A stretch of DNA of 64,000 bases from Luteolibacter flavescens (GCF_025950085.1 NZ_JAPDDS010000007.1:219796-283795); one strand, 5' to 3'; positions 1 through 9,510 are shown, counted from the stretch's first letter. The notes: a model not told the origin generated them from the letters alone. A program made the numbers and translations.

Positions 1-393
1 GTGGTAGATCACGAAGACCAGGATCGTGATGCCGCTCCAGATCATGATGCGGGAAGACTTGCTCGTCTGGATGTTCGTCTCCTTCTCGTAGGCGGTGCGG
101 GCTGCCCGGTTCTCCGCGGTCAGCGAGACCGTGGCGGCCACGTGGAGGACCACGGCACCCAGCAGGCCGATGCGTGCGACCCATACCCCGGCTCCGTGGA
201 GGAAGTGGTGGAGGAACTGCGCGTAGTCATTGAATGCCTCACGGCCGAGGAAGACCACCAAGTTGCCCGTCAGGTGACCGGCCAGGAAGAGGACGAGGGC
301 GAGGCCGGTGATGGCGACGATGTATTTCCGTCCGATGGAGGACTTCCAGACACGACAGACGATGGGAAAAGAGGAGCAGGCGGGTGCGTTCAT
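1..393 (-). CDS. sdhC: Succinate dehydrogenase cytochrome b subunit, b558 type (partial, 3' end off the window)
   Basis: Reading leftward from an ATG at 393, 131 codons stay open to the window edge. The protein starts MNAPACSSFPIVCRVWKSS, followed by hydrophobic segments with the motifs RKYIVAITGLALVLFLAGH and GNLVVFLG. A second helix contains FLHGAGVWVARIGLLGAVVLH, in which histidines that could ligate heme are visible. This pattern fits the single-subunit membrane anchor of b558-type succinate:quinone oxidoreductase, which anchors SdhA/SdhB and passes electrons to quinone. sdhA and sdhB would be expected just past the left edge. Family assignment is by motif recognition; the last part of the protein is missing. 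Confidence 0.85.
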   Translation of the reverse strand, partial: MNAPACSSFPIVCRVWKSSIGRKYIVAITGLALVLFLAGHLTGNLVVFLGREAFNDYAQFLHHFLHGAGVWVARIGLLGAVVLHVAATVSLTAENRAARTAYEKETNIQTSKSSRIMIWSGITILVFVIYH

Positions 394-506
394 GGACGGT
401 GGTTGCTGGACCGGCGCGCGCGAGATTTACGGGGTGCCCCCGTGGCCATGCAAGGGGAGAGTCCCGCGGCCACAGGATCGGCGGTGAAAAAAGCGATTGA
501 AGCGGA

Positions 507-863
507 TCAAAACGGCTTGGCGAGGCCGAGGTAGGCGGCCCCGATGCCGGAAAGGAGCACCACACCGAGCAGGGCGGGGGCGGGCATCACCTTCCTCTTC
601 GCCAGCGCCGGAGCGGCACCGAGGACGAGCCACAGCACGATCTTCGCGTGCCACCAGCCGCCGGGGGCATTCGTCGCCCACTTGAAGGGCGGGCCGAAGA
701 GCATGTGCAGGCCGATGAGCAGCAGGAGCATGAGGGAGACGCCGTGGAGGATATTCGCCCACTTCTTGGTATTCTCACCGGAAGCTGCGATAATGGCGCC
801 CATGGCCGTGAAAACGCCCAGCGCACCGGCCAGGTGCAGGGTTTTGAGGAGGAAAGGATTCAT
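507..863 (-). CDS. Small four-helix integral membrane protein, function unknown
   Basis: The protein is 118 residues from an ATG at 863 (MNPFLLKTLHLAGALG). It is almost entirely hydrophobic, with four predicted membrane helices near residues 5-27, 36-60, 70-88 and 94-114. A conserved-looking His sits in helix 1 (LKTLH) and a second in helix 2 (LHG, LH). The layout loosely resembles small CopD/SirB-like membrane proteins, but no assignment is made. It lies 113 bp upstream of sdhC on the same strand and could be cotranscribed with it. Longer in-frame starts upstream are possible but lack the hydrophobic pattern. Confidence 0.7.
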   Translation of the reverse strand: MNPFLLKTLHLAGALGVFTAMGAIIAASGENTKKWANILHGVSLMLLLLIGLHMLFGPPFKWATNAPGGWWHAKIVLWLVLGAAPALAKRKVMPAPALLGVVLLSGIGAAYLGLAKPF

Positions 864-1086
864 CCCCGCGAGTCTGGCCGGGCAGGACATCTGGGCAAGG
901 GAAACCTCCCCGCGTATCATGCTACTTTCGGCGAGTGCCACGGAGTCCGTTCTCTTGTCTTTGACACGGCTGTCACGGCCCCAGCATGTTCGGGAGGTGA
1001 TCATACCGCATTTTTGGGCTGAAGCGCGCTTGCAGACAAAGAGTGCCGGGCGTCAGGTCACCGTGCGGCGCTGGGGGTGGTCGGAG

Positions 1087-1977
1087 ATGAGCCAGAAGGA
1101 TGCCCAAGCGCTCGCCGAACAGCGGGCAAAAGAGGCCATGGAGCGTATCCTCGCCGGCGAGTCGCTCCGGCGGCGCGAACCCAGGGACACCTACGGCACT
1201 GCGGAAGGCGTCCCGATCCGCGAGGAGGTCGTGTCCCGCCATGACCACGCCATTGTCACCCGCAATAGCTACGGGTCTCTCTGCCTGAATACGCCCGACG
1301 TGCTGTTCGCCGATGTCGATGCCCCGTGGCGCGGAGCCCTGCATGTCCCGTTCGTTGGCTGCCTGGCAGTTGTTCTGGCGGGAGTTGTTGCGGGGTTGGT
1401 GCTGAAGTCTCTCTGGATCGGCGCGGCCCTCGCCATCGGAATTCCCTGGATCTGGTCTCACGTCCTGTGGCGGATCAACCGCGCCCGTCGCAGTGACGGC
1501 GAGGCCCGCGCGAAGCAGGAAAACCTTGAAAAGGTCCGCGCCTTTGCTTCTGCCCATCCCGACTGGCACCTTCGCGTCTACGAAACCCCTGCCGGCTACC
1601 GGGTGCTTGCAATGCACGATGTTTTCGATCCACAGGGCGATTCGGCAAAGAAGGCGTTCGAGGCGGTCAACACCGACCCGCGTTTCTCCCGGTTGTGTGC
1701 GTTGCAGGACTGCTTTCGTGCCCGGGTCAGCCCGAAGTACTGGCGCATCGGTTACAGGCCAAAGGAATGGCTGCCCAAATCGAAGTGGCCCTTTCCCTCC
1801 GAGGAGGTTCCCCGCCGGAAGCGCTGGGTGGAAGGATACGAGGCATTGGCTTCCGGCTTCGCCTCATGCCGGTTTATTGAACGTCTCGGCAGTCAGACCG
1901 TGCATCCGCACGCCGAGGCGGTGCGAGCCCTGCATGACCGATTGTGCCGGGCGGATAGTTCCTTGCCACTTGCGTGA
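1087..1977 (+). CDS. Hypothetical protein with two membrane helices and a conserved C-terminal domain
   Basis: The protein is 296 residues starting MSQKDAQALAEQRAKEAME at an ATG preceded by a G-rich stretch. The charged N-terminal part leads to a two-helix membrane hairpin near residues 92-130, with LAVVLAGVVAGLVLKSLWIG and ALAIGIPWIW. A soluble C-terminal domain follows, with HPDWHLRVYETPAGYRVLA and CFRARVSPKYWR. The latter blocks resemble a conserved bacterial family of unknown function whose members read FRARLTPKPWR; that comparison is from memory. In-frame extension upstream overlaps the divergent gene and is not supported. Confidence 0.7.
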   Translation: MSQKDAQALAEQRAKEAMERILAGESLRRREPRDTYGTAEGVPIREEVVSRHDHAIVTRNSYGSLCLNTPDVLFADVDAPWRGALHVPFVGCLAVVLAGVVAGLVLKSLWIGAALAIGIPWIWSHVLWRINRARRSDGEARAKQENLEKVRAFASAHPDWHLRVYETPAGYRVLAMHDVFDPQGDSAKKAFEAVNTDPRFSRLCALQDCFRARVSPKYWRIGYRPKEWLPKSKWPFPSEEVPRRKRWVEGYEALASGFASCRFIERLGSQTVHPHAEAVRALHDRLCRADSSLPLA

Positions 1978-2004
1978 CGAGGCTGGCGGAGCAGCTACCC
2001 GGCA

Positions 2005-2805
<801 letters not shown>

Positions 2806-2934
2806 GCGCCTTACAAAGCATGACACAAACCACCCGGCACGGAAAAAAGCATCGTACTTCCGTGCGTCTTTGGTCTTGAAATTTTCCCCCGCTTGCCACG
2901 GCGGACGGCAGACGCCTACTTTCGCCCCCCGCCC

Positions 2935-5265
2935 ATGAGTGACGTCCCGAACGAAGCCGCAGCCCAGCACATCATCACCATCGCCAAGGAGACCGGCATC
3001 AATGTGACCTCGGTCGCTGCGACCGCCAAACTGCTGGCCGAGGGTGGAACGGTCCCGTTCATTTCCCGATACCGGAAAGAAGCCACCGGCTCGCTGGATG
3101 AAGTGCAGATCCAGGCCGTGCGCGACCGCATGGTGCAGCTCGTCGAGCTCGATGGGCGCCGCGCCTCGATCATCAAGTCGCTGGAAGAGCGCAACCTGCT
3201 CTCGCCGGAACTGAAGAAGAAGATCGACGCCGCCGGGACGATGACCGTGCTGGAGGACATCTTCGCGCCCTTCCGCCCGAAGCGCCTCACCCGCGCGACG
3301 AAGGCGAAGGAGAAGGGCCTGGAGCCGCTCGCCGAGTGGCTGCTCGCGAATCAAGGTGCCGATCCCGCCGAGGAGGCTGCAAAATTCGTCAATGCCGACA
3401 CCGAGACGGACGCGGAAAAGAAGGTCGCCGATGCGAACGAAGCGCTGGCCGGTGCCCGCGACATCATCGCCGAGCGCGTGGCGGACGATGCCGCGCTGCG
3501 CGGACGCGTCCGCAAGATCTACGAGGAAGAGGCGACCGTGGCCTCGAAGGTGATGTATGGAAAGGACACCGATGCCGAAGCCGCGAAATATCGCGACTAC
3601 TTCGAGTGGAGCGAGCCCTTCAAGAGCATCCCGTCCCACCGCATGCTGGCGATCCGCCGCGGGGAAAAGGAGAGCTTCCTCATCATGCGCATCGAGGTGC
3701 CGCTGGAGCGCATCAGCCGCATGGCCGAGCCCGAGTGGGTCACCGGTCGCGGCCCGGCGGGAGATCAGGTGAAGCAGGCGGTCGAGGACGGCTGCAAGCG
3801 TCTCCTGATGCCATCCATGGAGACGGAGATGCGCCTCGCCGGCAAGAAGGCCGCCGATGAAACGGCCATCCGCGTTTTCGCCGACAATCTCCGCGAGCTG
3901 CTTCTGGCCTCGCCGCTCGGCCGCAAGCGCACGCTCGCCATCGACCCCGGCTTCCGCACCGGCTGCAAGACCGTGGCGCTGGATGCCCAGGGCGCGCTGC
4001 TGCACCACACCGTGCTCTACGCGACCGCGGGCTCGAACAACCAGCTCTACGAAGCCGCGGTCGAGCTGACCACGATGATCACGAAGTACAAGATCGAGGC
4101 CATCGCGATCGGCAATGGTACCGCCAGCCGCGAGGCCGAGGCCTTCGTGAAAAAGCTGAAGCTTCCCGCCGGCATCCCGGTGATCATGGTGAATGAGTCC
4201 GGTGCTTCCATCTACTCCGCTTCGGAAGTCGCCCGTGAAGAATTCCCGAACGAGGACGTCACGGTCCGCGGTGCCGTCTCCATCGGTCGCCGCCTGATGG
4301 ACCCGCTCGCCGAACTGGTGAAGATCGATCCGAAATCCATCGGCGTCGGCCAGTACCAGCACGACGTGGATCAGCGCGCGCTGAAGACCTCGCTGGACGA
4401 TACCGTGGAGAGCGCCGTGAACGCCGTGGGCGTGGAGCTGAATACCGCGTCCAAGCAACTGCTGGCCTACGTTTCCGGCCTGAATGCCTCGCTCGCGGAA
4501 AACATCGTCGCCTTCCGCACGGAGCACGGTGGCTTCACCTCGCGCGATGAGCTGAAGAAGGTTCCGCGCCTCGGTGACAAGGCCTTCGAACAGGCGGCGG
4601 GCTTCCTTCGCATCCGCGATAGCAAGCACCCGCTGGACGGCTCTGCGGTTCACCCAGAGCGCTACCCGCTGGTCGAGCAGATGGCTGCGGACGTGGGCTG
4701 CGAGGTCGCCGATCTGCTAACGAATGAAGCCGCGCGGAAGAAGATCGACCTGAAGAAGTATGTCTCCGGTGATGTCGGCCTGCCGACGCTGCAGGACATC
4801 TTCGCCGAACTCTCGAAGCCCGGTCGCGACCCGCGCAAGCAATTCGAGCACCTGACCTTCGCCGAGGGCATCGAGAAGCCCTCGGACCTGAAGGCCGGCA
4901 TGAAGCTCCCGGGCATCGTGACGAATGTCGCAGCCTTCGGTGCCTTCGTCGATGTGGGTGTCCACCAGGACGGTCTCGTCCACGTCAGCCAGCTTGCGGA
5001 TCACTTCGTGCGCGACGCGAGCGAGGTGGTGAAGGTGGGCCAGCACGTGAATGTGACCGTGATGGAAGTGGACCTTCCCCGGAATCGCATCTCGCTCTCC
5101 ATGAAGTCGAAGCCAGACATGGAACCTCGCCGCGCCCCGTCGGGTGGTGGTGGTGGAAATGACCGCGGCCCGCGCCCGGAACGCCGCGACAATCGCCCGC
5201 AGCAGGGCGGCGGCGGTGGCAATGACTGGTTCAGCCAGGCCATGGGCCAAGCGAAGAAGAAGTAA
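2935..5265 (+). CDS. tex: Tex family RNA-binding transcription accessory protein
   Basis: The protein is 776 residues (MSDVPNEAAAQHIITIAKE). Domain order matches Tex/YhgF: an N-terminal helical region with VPFISRYRKEATGSLDE, a YqgF/RNase H-like domain (RTLAIDPGFRTGCKTVALD, near residue 330), helix-hairpin-helix repeats (TASKQLLAYVSGLNASLAE and LKKVPRLGDKAFEQAAGFLR), and a C-terminal S1 domain (GIVTNVAAFGAFVDVGVHQD). A disordered Gly/Arg/Pro tail of about 45 residues follows, an extension that could add RNA affinity. Tex binds nucleic acid and helps rescue stalled transcription; the exact role in this organism is inferred. A strong terminator follows, so the gene is probably monocistronic. Confidence 0.95.
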   Translation: MSDVPNEAAAQHIITIAKETGINVTSVAATAKLLAEGGTVPFISRYRKEATGSLDEVQIQAVRDRMVQLVELDGRRASIIKSLEERNLLSPELKKKIDAAGTMTVLEDIFAPFRPKRLTRATKAKEKGLEPLAEWLLANQGADPAEEAAKFVNADTETDAEKKVADANEALAGARDIIAERVADDAALRGRVRKIYEEEATVASKVMYGKDTDAEAAKYRDYFEWSEPFKSIPSHRMLAIRRGEKESFLIMRIEVPLERISRMAEPEWVTGRGPAGDQVKQAVEDGCKRLLMPSMETEMRLAGKKAADETAIRVFADNLRELLLASPLGRKRTLAIDPGFRTGCKTVALDAQGALLHHTVLYATAGSNNQLYEAAVELTTMITKYKIEAIAIGNGTASREAEAFVKKLKLPAGIPVIMVNESGASIYSASEVAREEFPNEDVTVRGAVSIGRRLMDPLAELVKIDPKSIGVGQYQHDVDQRALKTSLDDTVESAVNAVGVELNTASKQLLAYVSGLNASLAENIVAFRTEHGGFTSRDELKKVPRLGDKAFEQAAGFLRIRDSKHPLDGSAVHPERYPLVEQMAADVGCEVADLLTNEAARKKIDLKKYVSGDVGLPTLQDIFAELSKPGRDPRKQFEHLTFAEGIEKPSDLKAGMKLPGIVTNVAAFGAFVDVGVHQDGLVHVSQLADHFVRDASEVVKVGQHVNVTVMEVDLPRNRISLSMKSKPDMEPRRAPSGGGGGNDRGPRPERRDNRPQQGGGGGNDWFSQAMGQAKKK

Positions 5266-5295
5266 GCGGCTTTTTTCGCCGAAGGCAGGATTTCG

Positions 5296-5333
5296 GGGCG
5301 TCCTCTTTTCAGAGAGGGCGCCCTGTTCTTTTT
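5296..5333 (+). terminator. Rho-independent terminator of tex
   Basis: An 11-bp stem (left arm 5296-5306 GGGCGTCCTCT, right arm 5313-5323 AGAGGGCGCCC, one G-U pair) with a 6-nt loop is followed by the T-rich tail TGTTCTTTTT. It begins 30 bp after the tex stop codon. Confidence 0.85.
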
Positions 5334-5353
5334 ACATGACGTGGCCGTCCCTC

Positions 5354-5462
5354 GTAGCAGAACGGCTGCGCCGTTCTGGCTGGGGAGAGCGTGAGCCAAA
5401 GTAGTAAGCTTGATCACCTCCGCGGACCGCACCCAGCCGAAACGACGCAGTCGTTTCGCTAC
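5354..5462. repeat. Inverted pair of REP-like palindromes with GTAG heads (BIME-like)
   Basis: Two 30-nt elements face each other, at 5354-5383 (+) and 5433-5462 (-). Each reads GTAGC, an 8-bp stem around a TGC loop, then GGCTGG. The stems are AGAACGGCTGCGCCGTTCT (plus copy) and GAAACGACTGCGTCGTTTC (minus copy). All six differences between the copies fall in paired positions and keep the stem intact. A GTAG tetranucleotide beside a hairpin is the hallmark of REP sequences recognised by RAYT transposases. No RAYT gene is in this window. Confidence 0.75.
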
Positions 5463-5554
5463 ATCAAAATGCGCCGCCACATCTTTGGAATATCGACGAG
5501 CCGCTGCGAGTTTCCGCGTGCAGGCGGCGGGGCGTTTCATCCAGCTTGCACGAA

Positions 5555-6085
5555 ATGAAAATCACGAGGGTGCGGTGCCTTGGCTGCGGTGCGGATCTGG
5601 AGATCGAGGACTCGATCCGTGTTTTCAACTGCACCTACTGCCACGCCCGCCAAGAGATCACCCGGGACGCCGCGGCGGACCACACCCGCCTGCTGGAGAC
5701 CATCGCGCGGAACACCGGGCAAGCTGCCGACAGCCTCTCGGTGCTCGAACTCCAGAACGATCTCGACCGCATGGATCGTCAATGGAAGCACGAGGAGAAT
5801 GGCCACAAGATCTTCACCGGAAAGAACCGGCCCAAGGCTCTTCCCACCTCTTTCGACAACTATGCATTCGGCTGGATCATGGGCGGACTCGGCGTGATTG
5901 CGCTTCCGTTTTCATTCTTCATTGGTGGCGGTGCTCCCATCTGGGCGGTCGTTCTGATCGCGGCAGCAGCATGCATGCACGTCTATGCGGAGAAGCGGGC
6001 ATCGGCCTACAAAAAGGCGCTCTCGGCTTATCAAGGCAGGCGCTACAAGCTGATGCAGCGGATCGAGGAAATCCGGAAAAGATAG
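5555..6085 (+). CDS. Zinc-ribbon membrane protein, first of a tandem pair
   Basis: The protein is 176 residues (MKITRVRCLGCGADLEIED). A CxxC...CxxC zinc ribbon occupies residues 8-32 (CLGCGADL and CTYCHARQE). A helical segment holds VLELQNDLDRMDRQW, and two membrane helices lie near residues 105-145. A basic coiled tail ends the protein (LMQRIEEIRKR). The ATG at 5555 was chosen because the paralog 80 bp downstream begins in the same way. The function is unknown; the ribbon followed by two helices looks like a small membrane-tethered sensor or scaffold, which is inference only. Confidence 0.75.
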   Translation: MKITRVRCLGCGADLEIEDSIRVFNCTYCHARQEITRDAAADHTRLLETIARNTGQAADSLSVLELQNDLDRMDRQWKHEENGHKIFTGKNRPKALPTSFDNYAFGWIMGGLGVIALPFSFFIGGGAPIWAVVLIAAAACMHVYAEKRASAYKKALSAYQGRRYKLMQRIEEIRKR

Positions 6086-6167
6086 GCGCATCCTTGCCCG
6101 GGGGACTCCACACAAGGCGTGAAATTCCACGTGCCGACCGGATGATGTTTCGTTCATCCTCCATGCG

Positions 6168-6701
6168 ATGAAAGTGACCAAGGTGTGTTGTCAGGGTTGC
6201 GGCGCGGACTTGCAGGTCGACGAGTCGATCCGCTTCGTCACGTGCAACTACTGCCACGCCCGCCTTGAAATCGTCCACGATTCCACGGTGACGCACACGA
6301 GGATGCTGGAGCACATCGGCCGCACCACGGAGCAGATGGCCGGGAACCTGCGCGTGATCGAACTCCAGAACGACCTGGCACGACTTGACCGGGAGTGGGC
6401 ATTGCGGAGGGAATCCTTCATGGTCACCGGGGAGAACGGTCACCGTTTCTTGCCGACCGAGACAGGTAGCCTGCTCGGCGGCGGGGCGATGGTGTTGTTC
6501 GGTATTGTCTGGATGGTATTAACCTCTTGGATGGAAGCGCCGCTTCCGTTCCCCTTGTTCGGCTTGCTCTTCATTGGCTTCGCGATCTTCGGCACGGTCA
6601 GCGGCGCTTCAAAGGCGTCCGACTATCGGAACGCGGAAAGGCAAGTCAGCAGGCAGAGGTCTGCCTTGCTGCGCCAGATCGAAGGACTTCGGAAAAGGTA
6701 A
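6168..6701 (+). CDS. Zinc-ribbon membrane protein, second of a tandem pair
   Basis: The protein is 177 residues (MKVTKVCCQGCGADLQVDE). It is a clear paralog of the preceding gene: same ribbon (CQGCGADL, CNYCHARLEI), same middle segment VIELQNDLARLDREW, two membrane helices and a basic tail (LLRQIEGLRKR). The conserved N-terminal half and more divergent membrane half suggest duplication followed by drift. The sequence just before each start is also similar (a GTTTC...TTCATCC-like stretch), so the duplicated unit may include upstream DNA. Function unknown. Confidence 0.75.
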   Translation: MKVTKVCCQGCGADLQVDESIRFVTCNYCHARLEIVHDSTVTHTRMLEHIGRTTEQMAGNLRVIELQNDLARLDREWALRRESFMVTGENGHRFLPTETGSLLGGGAMVLFGIVWMVLTSWMEAPLPFPLFGLLFIGFAIFGTVSGASKASDYRNAERQVSRQRSALLRQIEGLRKR

Positions 6702-6793
6702 GAGAGTAGGAATTTTGCTTACGCGAAACCACGGATCGATCGTAACAGTTGTCAGGTTGCGGTGCGGGGGTGGCTTGTGCAAAGTAGTGCAAC

Positions 6794-7318
6794 GTGAAAA
6801 CCCTTGATCGTTTTTTGATCCGTCACGCCTCGGGCCGTGACGCCACCCGGATCGCCGGGATCCAGATCCGCTCGTGCCAGGCCGCGTGCAAGGGATTGGT
6901 ACCGGAAACGAAGCTTCAGGAGATGGATGCGTCGCGTCGGGCGGTGGAGTGGAAGGACGCGCTGGGCACTCCTTGCCAACAGACCGTGCTGGTGGCGATG
7001 AAGGGCAACCGCATGGCGGGCTTCTGCACCTTTTCAGAATCCACCGACCCCGAAGCCGCGCCCGCAACCGCCGAGATCGGTTCGTTCTTCGTGGACCCCC
7101 TCGCATGGGGGCGCGGTGCGGGCCGGGATCTCGCGGAGGAGGTGATGGGACAGGCGAAGCGCCGTGGCTTCTCACAGATCACGCAGTGGGTGATCGGTGC
7201 GAATGACCGCTCGCGGCGCTTCTGTGAGAGCATCGGCTTCGCACCGGATGGTGTCGTGAAGACCGAAGATATCTCCGGCTGTCCCGTGCAGGAGCTGAGG
7301 TATGCGAGGCGGCTGTGA
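6794..7318 (+). CDS. GNAT family N-acetyltransferase
   Basis: The protein is 174 residues from a GTG at 6794 (MKTLDRFLIRHASGRDATRI). It has the GNAT fold landmarks: N-terminal IRHASGRDATRIAGIQIRS, a core strand AEIGSFFVDPLAWGRGAG in which the W-G-R-G-A-G run is the acetyl-CoA pyrophosphate loop, and C-terminal NDRSRRFCESIGFAPDG. It probably moves an acetyl group from acetyl-CoA to an unknown amine. A later start near the IRHAS block is possible. It is followed by a convergent CAP-domain gene. Confidence 0.85.
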   Translation: MKTLDRFLIRHASGRDATRIAGIQIRSCQAACKGLVPETKLQEMDASRRAVEWKDALGTPCQQTVLVAMKGNRMAGFCTFSESTDPEAAPATAEIGSFFVDPLAWGRGAGRDLAEEVMGQAKRRGFSQITQWVIGANDRSRRFCESIGFAPDGVVKTEDISGCPVQELRYARRL

Positions 7319-7370
7319 CATCCTTTAACCGAATGGCCCAGGAGGAAGGGAATGCCATTCACTGCGACTT

Positions 7371-7413
7371 CGATTGCCTGGCCTCTGCAAGTTGCAGGCG
7401 GGCGAGGCAATCG
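7371..7413. other. Nested inverted repeat between convergent genes
   Basis: An outer 9-bp stem (CGATTGCCT at 7371-7379, AGGCAATCG at 7405-7413) encloses an inner 6-bp hairpin (CTGCAA, G, TTGCAG at 7385-7397). It sits between the stop codons of the GNAT gene and the convergent CAP gene. No T-run follows on either strand, so it is a weak terminator candidate or another structured element. Confidence 0.55.
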
Positions 7414-7428
7414 GCACACGATGCCGCA

Positions 7429-8217
7429 TCACGGGCGATAATAGGTCAGACGGAAGAAGCCTGAGTTGCCCGTTGCAGTCCCGACCGGGATGCGCTGGTT
7501 CGATCCCACCACGGCGGTTCGGTCGAAGGTGAAGTTGTTGAGCGATGGCCCTGCTTTCCACACTTCCACGATCGCCTGCGCAGGCAATTGTGTGAGCGCC
7601 ACGCTGCCGGATCTCACTTCCACCATTGGGCGTAGGATCTGAAGTGGCGAGCCTTGCTCTCCTGTCGGGAGCGGAGCGGACAGGAAAACGTAGGTCGCAT
7701 ACTGATGCCCGGACGGAGGCGCATGGCCGACTCCGAATACCACCTGACCTGCATAAAATGCCGTCTGGCCGAAGACGTGCGGCGCGTGTGAAGAGGAGGC
7801 TCGCCAGGCGGCCACGGAGTCGGCAGGCGTGTCCACGCCGGAGCCGCGCATGCTTTCCACGAAATTGCTCGACGGTGTGTAGTTGGCGGGCAGCGGATAG
7901 CCTTCGTTGAGCACCCGCTGGTTTGAATTCACCTGATCGGGATTCATGTGGGCGAAGAATTTTCGCCGCTGCGTATCCTCGGCGTGCTTGCGGGCGGCGA
8001 GGCAAAGGCGGGGATCCAGCACCATCTGGACGCGTTTTTGATCCGGGTGATCGCGGATCAGGCGGTAGGTTTCGAATTCCTTCGCTGATGGGACGAAGAC
8101 GATGCCTTCCGGCGGGACTGCCGCCATGGCGCCGCCTGCAAGGGAGAGCAGGCAGGTCACGATCGGCGCGAATCGATTTTGGGTCGGGTTTGGGATGCAA
8201 GGGTGGGTCGCTTTCAT
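7429..8217 (-). CDS. Secreted CAP (SCP/PR-1) domain protein
   Basis: The protein is 262 residues from an ATG at 8217 (MKATHPCIPNPTQNRFAPIV). A signal peptide with hydrophobic core TCLLSLAGGAMA probably ends at residue 35-36. The CAP domain runs through the middle: RLCLAARKHAEDTQRRKFFAHMN, with the His of the AHMN block, then a later HAPHVFG and HQYATYVFLS. The C-terminal 70 residues form a separate beta-rich segment with WKAGPSLNNFTFDR, typical of verrucomicrobial secreted proteins. Ligand unknown. Longer in-frame starts would bury the signal peptide. Confidence 0.8.
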   Translation of the reverse strand: MKATHPCIPNPTQNRFAPIVTCLLSLAGGAMAAVPPEGIVFVPSAKEFETYRLIRDHPDQKRVQMVLDPRLCLAARKHAEDTQRRKFFAHMNPDQVNSNQRVLNEGYPLPANYTPSSNFVESMRGSGVDTPADSVAAWRASSSHAPHVFGQTAFYAGQVVFGVGHAPPSGHQYATYVFLSAPLPTGEQGSPLQILRPMVEVRSGSVALTQLPAQAIVEVWKAGPSLNNFTFDRTAVVGSNQRIPVGTATGNSGFFRLTYYRP

Positions 8218-8553
8218 GGCATATTTATCCGGGTTCGCGATGTCGTCGTTTCTCCGCGGAGGTGGATGCCTGTCCCTTGTCCTCTGCCCGGTCAGTGCCG
8301 GGCGGCGGGGTTGAAACGTCCTTTTCCGCGGGAAAGCCGTCGTTGGGGGGCTCATTCAGCGGGGGGCGTCCGGCTTTCTGCGGGCCGGCGGTATAGCGTG
8401 GTTTTGCAGCCATCTTTCATTTTCGACGACTTGGAACATCGACGCAAACGAAGGATATCAAATTCGGCATGAAGCCTGCAAGTCGGGACACATGTTTGAC
8501 TTGGCGATTTCGTTCGATATACAGGAAACACCCTGGAAAATGACAACCCATTG
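8218..8553. other. Divergent intergenic region
   Basis: This 336-bp region lies between the CAP gene and a histidine kinase gene, so it should hold both promoters. Its right half (about 8400-8550) is A/T-richer than its surroundings. A pair of 8-bp arms, GAAAGCCG and CGGCTTTC, flanks two G-rich runs near 8330-8385. No clear coding sequence is seen. Confidence 0.4.
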
Positions 8554-9510
8554 ATGTCGAAGAAAATTCTAGCAAACATCCACGCCGAGTGGCCGGATGT
8601 GATGCCGCGGCCCGAGTGGCGGATCACCGCCGCATACCTTCTGGCCGCGGGCCTGTGGGTCGTGTTGTCGGACTACCTGGTCTGCTCGGTCTGGCCAGAT
8701 GGATCGGCATGGGTGCAGGCGCTGAAAGGCCTGAACTTCATCGCCACCACCTCGCTGCTACTGTTTTTCGTGCTGCGACGCGCCTACCGGGGCTGGCGTC
8801 GAGCGGAGCGGCGGAATCGCAATCTGGTCGTGGAGATGAGCGATTGCTTTCGCCAGCTTTCCGGGCGCTCGGAGCGCTTGCGCGAGGAGGAGCGCACGCG
8901 CCTTTCCCGGGAGCTGCATGATCAACTGGGGCAATCCCTCACCGTGCTCGCACTCGATCTTCGCTGGATGGAAGGGCGGCTGGAAAAGCTGAATGATGCC
9001 GCGCCGGTGAATCCGCTGATCGACCGCCTCGTGGACATGGAGGGGCAGGTGCAGCAGTTGCTCGCTGCCGTCCAGTCCATCTCCGCTGATCTGCGGCCGG
9101 ATGCCTTGGACCGGCTCGGACTACACGATGCGCTCATCCAGGAGGCGAAGCGTCTCCAGCAGCGCAGCGGCATTGCCATCACGGTGGACGTCACCGGAGT
9201 GCCGGAGAGGCTCCCGCAAGAGATCGCCACCACTGCTTACCGGATTTTTCAAGAAGCGATGACGAACGTGATTCGCCACGCGGAAGCGTCGGAGGTTGTT
9301 GTTTGCTGTGGCACGCATCAGGGGCGCTTGAGGCTTTCCATCACCGATGACGGCGTGGGCATGAAGCCCGACGGAGATCGGGGAAGAGGAGCCTTGGGAC
9401 TTCTCGGCATGCGCGAGCGTGCGGAGTCCTGCGGCGGCTCCCTGCGCGTGACCTCCAATCCAGACAAGGGTACCGAGGTCGTCGCTGAACTGCCATGCAA
9501 GCGGGAATGA
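8554..9510 (+). CDS. NarL-type sensor histidine kinase with two membrane helices
   Basis: The protein is 318 residues from an ATG at 8554. Two membrane helices lie near residues 24-41 and 60-76 with only a short loop between them, so there is little external sensor. The dimerisation/phosphoacceptor (HisKA_3) motif RLSRELHDQLGQSLTVLALD places the acceptor at His122. The ATPase part shows YRIFQEAMTNVIRHAEA (N box) and ITDDGVGM, then GALGLLGMRERAESCGG (G box). The next gene, a NarL-type regulator, overlaps the stop codon, making a typical two-component operon. The stimulus is unknown and may be sensed within the membrane. Confidence 0.9.
   Translation: MSKKILANIHAEWPDVMPRPEWRITAAYLLAAGLWVVLSDYLVCSVWPDGSAWVQALKGLNFIATTSLLLFFVLRRAYRGWRRAERRNRNLVVEMSDCFRQLSGRSERLREEERTRLSRELHDQLGQSLTVLALDLRWMEGRLEKLNDAAPVNPLIDRLVDMEGQVQQLLAAVQSISADLRPDALDRLGLHDALIQEAKRLQQRSGIAITVDVTGVPERLPQEIATTAYRIFQEAMTNVIRHAEASEVVVCCGTHQGRLRLSITDDGVGMKPDGDRGRGALGLLGMRERAESCGGSLRVTSNPDKGTEVVAELPCKRE

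Noticed and set aside
1..534. A plus-strand frame open from the left edge
   Set aside because: The minus strand encodes a clear SdhC membrane anchor over the same bases.
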